Source: Cyclostephanos tholiformis (lineage: Eukaryota; Bacillariophyta; Thalassiosirophyceae; Thalassiosirales; Thalassiosiraceae). From it: a stretch of DNA of 10,239 nucleotides. Location of the stretch: contig JALLPB010001335.1 in assembly GCA_036939975.1 (NCBI GenBank), positions 1 through 10,239 of the forward strand, written 5' to 3'. This document shows, in pieces, positions 1 to 7,117 of this stretch (its first letter is position 1; every line of letters starts with the position of its first letter). Under the pieces are notes generated by a model. The model ran no database searches. It was not told the origin of the DNA and saw only the letters and a list, made by a program, of their open reading frames with translations. The translations under genes and the position numbers were made by a program.

Positions 1-301
1 GAAAGTACGTTTATTTCATGCCCCTCAAATATCACCTTGCTGTCTGTTTCTGATGCTGTCATTCTTGTGCCAACTGTCATTAGGGGGTGCTCTCATAAAA
101 TTGGCCAATTTTTTTGCCTAAATGACTTTTATATGCATGAGTTGTGTTGATACAGGTGTCACCATGTCTCCTCTATTTTTTTTTAAATTCCATCAGGTGT
201 GTTCTCTGCAGAATGTTTTGTGTCTTTCAACTAGGGACTGACCCATTTCTAGTCACTTTTGAGTCACTAGTTGCATATTAGCTAGTTATTTTCATGGTAA
301 A
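1..301. other. downstream flank without recognisable gene
   Basis: AT-rich sequence downstream of the terminal TAG (302-304) of the minus-strand gene X. I see no coding frame with protein-like composition on either strand. The stretch has homopolymer T runs (for example 177-185) and a partly palindromic patch near 249-272, with a repeated AGTCACT and CTAGT/ACTAG halves. It may be the 3' untranslated region or terminal part of the repeat unit that carries X. Confidence 0.6.
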
Positions 302-613
302 CTAGTATGTATCACTGTATATACCTGTTCCACTTTTAAAGAATTCCCTCCAAACTCCTGCCTTGGCTTGCTCTGGATTCCACTTTGTTTGTAAAAGCTT
401 TTCTCTTGTTGTTGAGCAATCCCCGGGTCTTAAGCAATCTTCGCTCCACCTGATCGTTGCATATTTTATCTTTTCACCATTGACCAATATCACCTCTCCA
501 TGACACCAGAAACGATATGTTGTCCCATCTGTCTTGCTGTATTCAAATAACTTCTCAATTCTAAATCCTACCAATGTTGAATAAATATCTGGCATCACAC
601 TCCTTTGCATCTC
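302..613 (-). other. C-terminal beta-barrel-like segment of gene X
   Basis: The last open stretch reads LVGFRIEKLFEY ... RFWCHGEVILV ... ATIRWSEDCL ... LLQTKWN and ends at TAG 302-304. The alternation 'VGxRI-x-F...W-x-G-x-V...V-x-W' is the pattern of small SH3-like or chromo/tudor-like barrels, which many mobile elements use to bind chromatin. This is resemblance only. The frame upstream (613 to 1228) is continuous with it apart from three TGA codons at 644, 806 and 920. Confidence 0.4.
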
Positions 614-2021
614 TGACCATCTATCTCCAATTCCATCTGTTTCTCACTTATCTCTCTTGACATAGGCTTTCACCTTGAACTCTGTCAATTTGGACTCATT
701 CTTACTCTCCATACTCAGCATCTCTGGTGGAGATGGCAATGACAGTGGTGGCTCCCCTGGTACAACCCGTGTCTCAGCAAGTGGAATCACACATCCTCTG
801 AAGAATCAAAAGAGCTGATTGGATGTATAGGGTATCTCATCCTTTGACCAAGCATGGTAGGCCTCATTCCATTCCAATCCAAGTGATCTCATCAGTAATT
901 GCTCCTTTATTGCTTTCAATCATTTTCCCTCACTGCCTAACTTCTTGTAGATTTCTCCTGTCTTAATGATAGTCAGCCAACACCGAGGTGAGTTATATGG
1001 CTCATAGAAGTAATCTCCTTGCATTTGGTCTTTTTGCAGAGCAATCTCTCCTTTTCTGTGGCTAGCCTCTTGTTGTGCTGATAATGCCTCATTGAACTTC
1101 GTTCTCAATTTTGAGGCATTCTCTTTTCCAAATAAAATGAGCAATCTCCTCAACTCTTCAGGTAGCTGGTGGAAAGTACCAAATACCCTATCATTCACAT
1201 CCTCCATCCTATTCGAACCTCTCACCAATTGCTCATGACCACAACCAAAATTGTTATAGGATCATGTCTGTCCCTCTGCAGTAATGTGATCAAGGCATAT
1301 GGTGCCTGCAATGCCCAATCCAACTGTCGATAGTTGCATCTTTGCCCTGTGACGCAAGCTTATCCTCATCTTAGACCATCGTCCAACTCCTTATCCCACT
1401 AATACTTGATAGATAATCTGAAGTGGCCTTCTAAGGATCTTGAAACTCAATCAGGAATGTGGCAGCAGCAACTTTTGCCAAGCAACCAGCAATTGCATGT
1501 GTTTGACGAACATAGTTTTGAGTAGGAAAAAATAATTCTGCTCGCAGTTCATCAAAAGGCAACCACTTGTCATCCCTATCTCTCAATCCCAGTGCATACC
1601 CTTCCTTATTTTCAAATATGAATTCCAGATATTCTGAGAATGGTTCAACTTAATCAACAATTGGTTCAAAAATATTCATCAAGAATTCTTTGTTAACATC
1701 ATCTCTCCATCTTTTGCAATTTTCTCAAATGCTTCCTTCATCAAATCTACCGTCTGCCCCATATCTTGTACTCCAAATCAAAACTCAGCAAGCTCTTGTG
1801 TTTTACCAGCAAGCCACCTTGTCTATGTGCAAGATTGATAATATGCAAAACACTGCTATCATCTCAACAGACTGCAAAATGATGAAAAGATTTTTCATGA
1901 GAATGCCATCTTTGGTTCCATATGACAATTACCAGTCAAGAAACTCAACAAAGAACGGTATGTTCATGAACACCACCATTGCACCCTTCAATCCAACATC
2001 TTGCCTTGTCCCTACAAGCGC

Positions 2022-2934
2022 TCATGCTATCTGATAATGATGTGCTTTGGGATTGTAAATGCGCATATAGTCATGATACATTGACCCTGATCCCTTGGTG
2101 TAATTTGCAGTCTCCCCCAAAAACTTTTCAATGGCACAGAATATGTTACTTGGATCAGTGGTCACTCGCAAGATGGGATGTATTTCACTTAAATCATCCT
2201 GCAATACTTCATTTAAATCTAAATCAGAACTTAGCTCCTTGGTAATAGCACCAAACCAAACATTACACAGGTGATTCCAATATTATTCTCCATGATGTTG
2301 GTTGTCTCCTTGTTTAATCACTGCTCAATAGCAACAATAGGCATCTAGTCTTGTGTGCTCTATTGCAAGTATCCGTTGACACCATGCCATCATATGCCAG
2401 TTTGGCTAATGTTAATGCCTGTGGTTGTGGTATCATATCAAGCAAGTCTTGGTGACTGGGGTATAAGCGCTTTAGCACTATTCTCCAATCATCTAATAGC
2501 CAGCCACCCTCCTTGAATGTGTGGATGATTAACCGAGTAAGACATTCGGCGATTTCATTCTCTGCCAGAATGCCTGATGATAGAGTTATCATTTTGAATC
2601 CTCCATCAGTCAAGATGCCCATGACCACATTCTGGATTGCAGTTTGTCTCCAACTAGTACCATCTGTAAAAAGCTGCTCGTAACTGTCTGCTCTTCCAAG
2701 TACGTAAGCAGCCAATGTTTTGGTCACCACAACAAGAACAGATCTCCATTCCCAAACAGTTCTCATGCTAGGTAGTTGTCTGACAGCATTTACTGTTGGA
2801 TCATTGTCAAGTGACTTTACAATGGTAAGGATTAAAGGAGGAATACAAGATGGTGGTGTGCAATGTGATAACAGCTCAAACACCATCTGATCAAACCACT
2901 TGTCCCACACTCTTGTGCCTCCCGTTTCACCCAA
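2022..2934 (-). other. conserved core of gene X, candidate RNase H-fold (DDE-type) domain
   Basis: The longest intact stretch (206 codons, 2934-2314) contains LFTDGTSWRQ, a hydrophobic strand-like run (GGFKMITLSSGILAENEIAE) and VSTDTCNRAHKTR. After a frame change the next segment (about 2282-2022) begins with NHLCNVWFG, continues through LRVTTD and ends near YMRIYNPKAHH. In Mutator/hAT-like transposases a first Asp in a strand is followed by strands, a second Asp in a similar context, and then a C..H..N motif. The order here is alike. A catalytic Glu is not assigned. Homology is not demonstrated. Confidence 0.45.
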
Positions 2935-2963
2935 ACTTTAGTGATGGTTGGTGGTCTTAGTCC

Positions 2964-3019
2964 CTGCATAACAATCGATAGAGACATTTTTTAGATAAAA
3001 TCAACTGCAAAGTACTTAC
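2964..3019 (-). other. 56-nt GT-AG intron in gene X
   Basis: On the minus strand GTAAGT starts at 3019 and TTATGCAG ends at 2964. The exon before it ends in a coherent helix (AEAIEEII). The exon after it leads into the conserved GGTRVWDKW block, though a TAA at 2940-2938 now interrupts that frame. Consensus donor and acceptor, a short length and flanking coding sense all support the call. Confidence 0.7.
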
Positions 3020-3676
3020 AATGATTTCTTCTATTGCTTCTGCACAGTCTTGTTCCATTGGACTTCTCCTTGTCAAGTTCTACCAAAGAACGTTCAAGGT
3101 ACTCACACCGGCTTTGCAAACTTGCATGCAATTTCCAAAGTATAATCAGCTTCTCTTCTGTCCTATTCAATTTCACTTTTAATGCATTAGCATCATTGTT
3201 GGAGGCCAACAACTTCTCCTCTAACTTGATTAATAAAGAGATGGCTGATTCTCTTTTTTTGTTGACTTCTGCCATCCAATCATCTATCTCCCATATTTTC
3301 TTCTTGTGTATACGTGTTTGCTCTTTGATGCAATCCTCCTTCCAATTTATGATATCAGCCTTCTTGCTAAGTTTAGCTTTGTGTTTTGTTTGCAGGTCTG
3401 TCACTTTTGCCTTAAGCTTGTTGATTATTCAATCCTTTTTGCCAGCAGCAAATCTTTGAGTGCAATTGTTGTTTCATTTGCCATATGCTCTCATTCCATG
3501 GCTGCCTTGTTACGTTTCAACTTTGCTTCAATCTTAGCAGATGCAAGGGTGCGCTCTGCATGAATAATTTTTGTGGTTTCTTTTTTGTTGTTAACCATTG
3601 ATAGATCTAGAGACTTCTCTTTCTTGTGTAGGCTGCTACTTAACGTGTCAAGCTTGTTTATTTTCATTGACAAAAT
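3020..3676 (-). other. coiled-coil region of gene X
   Basis: This exon encodes mostly Lys, Glu, Leu, Ala and Asn with heptad-like spacing and almost no Pro or Gly. Examples are KINKLDTLSSSLHKKEKSL, LKAKVTDLQTKHKAKLSKK and LIKLEEKLLASNNDANALK. It is broken by TGA at about 3491, a one-base frame change near 3430 and another near 3060, after which the frame ends QDCAEAIEEII exactly at a GTAAGT donor. Such a coiled coil before the core suggests oligomerisation or partner binding; this is inference. Confidence 0.65.
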
Positions 3677-3728
3677 CTGAAAACAATCAGACAATGTAAG
3701 TTGATGTTTATACTATAAAAGATAAAAG

Positions 3729-3790
3729 TGTCGTTGTCATCATCATCGTCGTCATCATCATTGTTGTCATTGGTGTCAGTGTTGGTGTGT
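3729..3790 (+). repeat. GTC/ATC/GTT trinucleotide microsatellite
   Basis: About 20 imperfect trinucleotides of the GTN/ATC type run without long interruption (gtcgttgtcatcatcatcg and onward). On the minus strand they would encode a poly-Asp run, but they lie in the proposed intron of gene X. Confidence 0.85.
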
Positions 3791-3811
3791 ACCGTAAATA
3801 GTACATATGTA

Positions 3812-3938
3812 GCCATTTCTGCCATTTGACCATTCCGTCCCCGCCATTCCACCATTCCGCCATTCCACTATTACCACAATTCCCGCCATTCCTGCCATTC
3901 CAGCCATTCCACCATTCCCACCATTCTGCCCATTCTGT
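3812..3938 (+). repeat. degenerate 9-bp minisatellite, unit CCATTCCNC
   Basis: Roughly a dozen imperfect copies of a unit close to GCCATTCCA / CCATTCCGC, with occasional 8- to 10-base spacing. It lies beside the trinucleotide tract. Translated on the minus strand it gives the low-complexity Trp/Asn/Gly run that makes a spurious open frame. Confidence 0.85.
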
Positions 3939-3959
3939 CTGCGGTTCTAACATTCCCAC

Positions 3960-4055
3960 CAAAATTTTGTTGTGGCTTGTGGAGGAGCTACAACAACAGT
4001 GTGACTCCATAGCCTGCATTTCTGCATCTGAAATTTCTGTCAAGTGTGAGGTCAT
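3960..4055 (-). other. probable first exon of gene X
   Basis: An ATG at 4055-4053 opens 32 codons rich in Ser, Cys and His (starts MTSHLTEISDAEMQAMESH). The frame then reaches GTGGGA at 3959-3954, a usable but weak splice donor. Splicing to the strong acceptor at 3679-3677 joins phase 0 to phase 0 and enters the coiled coil. Beyond 3959 the frame only translates the CCATTCC minisatellite into Trp/Gly/Asn repeats, which supports an exon end here. The donor choice is inference. Confidence 0.45.
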
Positions 4056-4134
4056 ACCCTAAGGGAGATTAGGTAGGTACGTAGGTGTACCTTAAGTTAC
4101 TCTAAGAGTAGACAAGTTACTCTACCACTAGACC
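4056..4134. repeat. palindrome-rich spacer upstream of the copia relic
   Basis: Dense short inverted and direct repeats: AGGTAC...GTACCT, TACTCT-A-AGAGTA, two copies of AAGTTACTCT, and ACCCTAAG recurring at about 4056 and 4132. No coding sense on either strand. It separates the minus-strand start of gene X from the plus-strand copia fragment and may be remnant terminal sequence of one of them. Confidence 0.4.
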
Positions 4135-4159
4135 CTAAGCCAAAAAGTCCTTGGCTTAG
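4135..4159 (+). repeat. perfect 8-bp hairpin CTAAGCCA / TGGCTTAG
   Basis: CTAAGCCA at 4135-4142 is the exact reverse complement of TGGCTTAG at 4152-4159, with a 9-base loop. The right arm is also the first part of the tRNA-like A-box. Confidence 0.8.
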
Positions 4160-4208
4160 TGGTTAGGCATCTTTTTCTGCCACATCGCTAGCTTTAACCC
4201 TAGCCAAC
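4145..4208 (+). other. tRNA-like remnant (A-box and T-arm), possibly SINE-derived
   Basis: TGGCTTAGTGG at 4152-4162 matches the pol III A-box consensus. The bases after it (TTAGGC) complete a D-arm-like fold in which GCTT pairs with AGGC. About 25 bases on, GCTAG (4187-4191), loop CTTTAACC and CTAGC (4200-4204) form a 5-bp T-arm-like stem, with a B-box-like GCTTTAACCC. The A-to-B spacing fits a tRNA. There is no anticodon stem and no acceptor pairing, so it is not a working tRNA. Chance is possible. Confidence 0.35.
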
Positions 4209-4221
4209 CATTCTCAACAGG

Positions 4222-6385
4222 TTATGAGCCCAACAGCTCTGTGGAGAATTTGCTAAGACAGCAACAGCACTAGACAATCTCATGGCCATGACAGTGAATG
4301 GAGAAACCAAGACCAGGTATGAGCATGCAGAGCTACCAATCCCATCATTTGTTAAACATTTGTGGACATTTGGTGAAGCATGAATTGTGAAGAATAAGAA
4401 TGATGGAAAGGTAGGTGACAGGGGAATCACAATGATGCTTGTGGGTTATGTGCAAAGTCACGCTGGTAACTGCTATAGAATGTACAATCCAGTCACATTG
4501 CGAGTCTGAGAAATGCATGATATCATTTGGATGGGGCGCATGTACTTCACTGCTGAGAACTACAAGAAAACAATAATGCAACCAGTCATTGCAGTTCCAA
4601 TCACTAATGATGTGTCAGAGGAAAGTATGAAAGTGACAAAGGTCATGAAGGTCACACTTTCTAATTATCAGTGGGGAAGATGCAACCGTGGATGCAATGA
4701 CACATGAAGCTGCAAATAAGGAGGGATGAGTGATAGTCATGACTAAAAGAGGAAGAAAGGTAACCCCACCTGGCAGACATGATCCAGCTACAGGGAAGAC
4801 AGTGATGTGGAATGTGACAGCGGCCATGGTGGATTTAGAGAGCAAAAAGACACTGAACCTGGGTTATTATGACATCTTCAATGTCACTGACAGCACTGAG
4901 ATCACAACTGTTGTGGTCAATCACAATTTGTTCGCCAAGATATCTGATGTTGGTGCTGGAGTGGGAGGTGGGTTTGAAAACATCTAGGAATTAAAAGTAA
5001 TGACATACAGTGAGGCTATTAATGGCCTGGATGGTGAACAATGGAAGGCAGAAGTGGATAACGAATATAATTGCATGGTGAAGAATAAGGCATTCAAAAC
5101 TGTGTTCAAAAAGGATCTTCCACCTGGAACCAAGGTTATGGACAGTGTCTGGGCAATGAAGAAGAAAAACAATGGAACTCTATGTGACAGGCAGCATTTC
5201 AACGGTATAACAATCAGCTCAAGGGTGACAAATGCAGTGACCATAAGGATTGTACTAGTGTTAATGGCCGTGGCGAAAATGATGGCACACATAGTGGAAG
5301 TGGATGTCAAGGGAGCATTCTTGCATGGAGAATTTGAGAATGGGGAGAAAGTTTATATGACAATCCTACGAGGCTTTGAAAAGCACTTCCCAGATGGTTG
5401 TGTTATTCTCTTGTTGAAGTGTCTTTATGGACTTAAACAGGCTGCCAGAGCTTTTTTGAGACAGCTCCTGTGAGCAGCAAAGAACATGGGATTAGCACGC
5501 AGCAGTGCGGATCTGTGTCTGTACTATAAGTGGAATGACAATAGGCTTGTCACCATATTCTCATGGATTGACAACAATTCAATCATGGGATACAAAAAAG
5601 ACATGCTCAATCTCAAGAAAGAGTTGATGAACCAGTTCGAATGTGACAATTGTGGAAAGATGGACGAATATGTTGGATGCACAATTGAGAAACTCGAATC
5701 ATGAGGGATTAAGTTCCTACAGAAGGTATTGGTGCAAAGTTTCAACGGCAAGTTTGACATCAAAGGATTCAAGAAGTTTAACACTCTGGCAACACCAGGA
5801 GCTGTTCTGAAGAAACCAGTTGAAGGAGATGTGCTTCTCACAAGTGAGAATCAGATGCTGTATAGGTCTGGCATGGGGAAGGCAATGCACATGATGCAGT
5901 ACTCATGGCCAGACATCTCTCAGATGGTGAGAGATTTAGCAAGACGCATGAGCGCAGCAACAAGAGTCCATTGGGATGCAATGTTCTGTATGATGAAGTA
6001 TGCCTGTGGTCTTCCACTCAACCCAACACGAAAGTGGGATGGCAGTAAGGATCATGAATTTGTCATAAGTGGCAGGAGTGATTCAGATTATGCAAAAGAC
6101 ATGCAGACACAAAAAAGTATATCCAGATATGTGGTATATTTGGAAGGAGCTCCAGTCTTGTTCAAGAGTTCTATGCAGAAATCAGTGGCTCTATAAGTTT
6201 GCAAAGCAGAGCAGACATTGGGAGTTCTGTGTGCACAGGATATGCTATACACCAAAAATGTGCTTGAATTGATGGGTTTGAAGTTGAAACTACCCATGGT
6301 TCTTGAGATGGATGACAAAGGAGCAGTGAACCGTGCAAACAACTGGAGTGTTGGAGGCAGGACAAGGCATGTTGATGTTAGGCAG
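4222..6385 (+). mobile_element. Ty1/copia retrotransposon relic (late integrase, reverse transcriptase, RNase H)
   Basis: The fragment starts inside the integrase region (EFAKTATALDNLMAM, then PSFVKHLWTFGEA, GYVQSHAGNCYRMYNP and IIWMGRMYF). After a frame change near 4680-4730 it runs in a single frame to 6385. Reverse transcriptase blocks are WKAEVDNEYNCM, LPPGTKVMDSVWAMKKK, VTIRIVLVLMAVAKM, VDVKGAFLHGEF and LLLKCLYGLKQAARAF. The active-site box, normally xxDD, reads WIDNNSIMG, so its second Asp is Asn. RNase H blocks are SGRSDSDYAKD, SSMQKSVAL, DDKGAV and NNWSVGGRTRHVDVRQ. Stops interrupt it at 4381, 4507, 4727, 4985, 5471, 5702 and 6194. A gap of roughly ten residues precedes VTNAVTIRI. Gag, protease and most of the integrase are missing, and no long terminal repeats were found. 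It is inactive. Confidence 0.93.
6235..6385 (+). repeat. left arm of 151-nt inverted repeat (copia RNase H tail)
   Basis: From ACAGGATATGCTATACACC to the codons for RHVDVRQ this segment aligns without gaps to the reverse complement of 6558-6708. I count 14 mismatches in 151 positions by hand, about 91% identity. It is the plus-strand RNase H end of the main copia relic. Just after it (6386 onward) the copia reading is lost. Confidence 0.9.
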
Positions 6386-6428
6386 GCTGATGGTACTCAG
6401 TGCAGTGACAAGATTTTAAATAATTAAT

Positions 6429-6472
6429 AGGTTTGCAGAATGCAAACCTTGTGGGCTAAGCTCACCTTTTTT
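6429..6472 (+). repeat. tandem hairpins followed by T6
   Basis: AGGTTTGCA-GAA-TGCAAACCT (6429-6449) is a perfect 9-bp stem with a 3-base loop. It is followed by GTGGGCT-A-AGCTCAC (6451-6465), 7 bp with one G-T pair, then CC and six T. On the plus strand this looks like a terminator. On the minus strand AAAAAAGG followed by TG resembles a polypurine tract next to a terminal repeat. Neither role is shown. Confidence 0.55.
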
Positions 6473-6539
6473 ATCAAACAAGATCAGTTAGATCCAAGCA
6501 ATTAGTCAATAGACCATCCCAATCCAAAGCAAAGGGGCT

Positions 6540-6708
6540 TAGCTCCCTAAGAAAGCACTGTCTAACATCAACATGCCTTGTCCTGTCTCCAACACTCCAG
6601 TTGTTTGCAAGGTCCACTGCTCCTTTGTTGTCAATCTCACGATCCATGGCTAGTTTCACTTTCAAACCCATCAATTCAAGCACATTCTTGGTGTATAGCA
6701 TATCTTGT
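6540..6708 (-). mobile_element. second, inverted copia fragment (RNase H C-terminus)
   Basis: The minus strand reads QDMLYTKNVLELMGLKVKL, then EIDNKGAVDLANNWS, RTRHVDVRQ and CFLREL before losing similarity near 6540. It extends about 18 nt further into the element than the plus-strand copy (FLREL is absent there), and it keeps the usual DNKGAVDLANN wording where the plus copy has DDKGAVNRANN. This argues for a separate copy of the family rather than a simple local inversion. The frame stays open to a stop at 6474, but the last 20 or so residues are not copia-like. Upstream it starts abruptly at 6708, inside a different reading frame belonging to gene Y. Confidence 0.88.
6558..6708 (-). repeat. 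right arm of 151-nt inverted repeat
   Basis: Reverse complement of 6235-6385, with the same length and no indels. The loop between the arms is 172 nt. A transcript through both arms would form a long imperfect hairpin. Confidence 0.9.
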
Positions 6709-7117
6709 TATCACTGATCTCAAAAAAATATTCTTCAAGTTGTCACAACCAAGTTAACACAACCAATGGTAATATAGTATTGGGCATTTTTTCAAAGCGG
6801 GCCTTGCTTCCAAATGGCAGTTTACCAAAATAACTGTTGTAAAGAGTTTTTTGGAAAAGAATTGTTAAAAGATGATTGGCTTCTGTTTTATTCTTGTCCC
6901 ATGTTTTGCTTCCCATGTAGGAAAAAGGATTGAATTAATCTGGTGACAATTCATGAAGGTCATGACAAATTTTTGGAGTCAGTCCAAAAAACAGTAAAAC
7001 TTTGACGAGTTTGTACTTAACCCAAGAATTCATTAAGTCCTGAAACACGTTAAATGCTCCTCTATCATCATAATCACATTTCTTTTTAGCAATGCTTGAT
7101 GTTGATATGATGTGCAC
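6709..7117 (-). other. candidate 3' exon(s) of gene Y
   Basis: After a roughly 130-nt non-coding gap the minus strand again looks coding: DRGAFNVFQDLMNSWVKYKL, VLLFFGLTPKICHDLHELSP, a TAA at 6935-6937, then in the same frame MGSKTWDKNKTEANHLLTIL and SYFGKLPFGSKARFEKMPN, and a TGA at 6743-6745. A GTAAGT at about 7252-7247 could be the donor of an intron reaching this exon; several AG acceptors lie between 7070 and 7110. Whether this is the end of Y or another gene is not decided by the sequence. Confidence 0.45.

Larger units (their letters stand above)
3677..3959 (-). other. candidate 283-nt intron of gene X carrying simple repeats
   Basis: The acceptor side is convincing: on the minus strand a pyrimidine-rich run (TCTGATTGTTTTCAG) ends at 3677, and the sequence after it immediately reads as coiled-coil protein. 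The donor (GTGGGA at 3959) is weaker. Between them lie two adjacent simple-repeat tracts and no protein-like frame. Confidence 0.5.
302..4055 (-). pseudogene. gene X: degenerate multi-exon, transposase-like gene of a repeated family
   Basis: One large minus-strand gene read through many breaks. In order it has a 32-codon first exon (4055-3960), a repeat-filled intron, a lysine/glutamate-rich coiled coil (3676-3020), a 56-nt intron (2964-3019), a conserved core (2963 to about 1230) and a C-terminal part (1228-302). Core landmarks are RVWDKW, LFTDGTSWRQ, VSTDTCNRAHKTR, NHLCNVWFG, LRVTTD, GTRQDVGLKGAM, LRAELFFP, DYLSSISG and HQLPEELRRLL. I recall proteins with these phrases in the same order as multi-copy hypothetical proteins of diatoms; that is memory, not a search. 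In-frame stops lie at 2938, 2314, 2283, 2022, 920, 806 and 644, with several more between 1290 and 1990. Frameshifts lie near 3430, 3060, 2300, 1760, 1690 and 1300. The terminal stop is probably TAG 302-304. Function is inferred only: the spaced D, D and C/H motifs look like an RNase H-fold transposase. The gene is clearly dead. Confidence 0.75.

Noticed and set aside
1690..2245. Plus-strand open frames opposite gene X
   Set aside because: They have no recognisable motif, and the minus strand carries the family landmarks (GTRQDVGLKGAM, LRVTTD, NHLCNVWFG).
3034..3563. Plus-strand open frames rich in Leu, Ser and Phe opposite the coiled coil
   Set aside because: They are antisense shadows of a Lys/Glu/Leu-rich coding strand; the minus strand has the protein-like composition and the splice sites.
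3708..3950. Minus-strand frame with Trp-Asn-Gly repeats and a poly-Asp run
   Set aside because: It is only the translation of the CCATTCC minisatellite and the GTC/ATC microsatellite.
4145..4208. Functional tRNA gene
   Set aside because: There is no acceptor stem pairing and no anticodon stem; only A-box and T-arm-like parts remain.
5000..5841. Minus-strand frames opposite the copia reverse transcriptase
   Set aside because: They are antisense shadows; the plus strand has clear reverse transcriptase motifs.
302..6196. Possible reassignment of TGA to an amino acid, because many in-frame stops in gene X and the copia relic are TGA
   Set aside because: TAA and TAG also interrupt the same frames (for example 2938, 4985, 6194). 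The TGA codons fall at positions where the family seems to have different residues, and frameshifts occur as well. Ordinary decay explains this better.
4222..6708. CRISPR array, integron or prokaryotic insertion sequence
   Set aside because: No regularly spaced direct repeats or prokaryotic gene signals; the sequence is a eukaryotic copia polyprotein relic.
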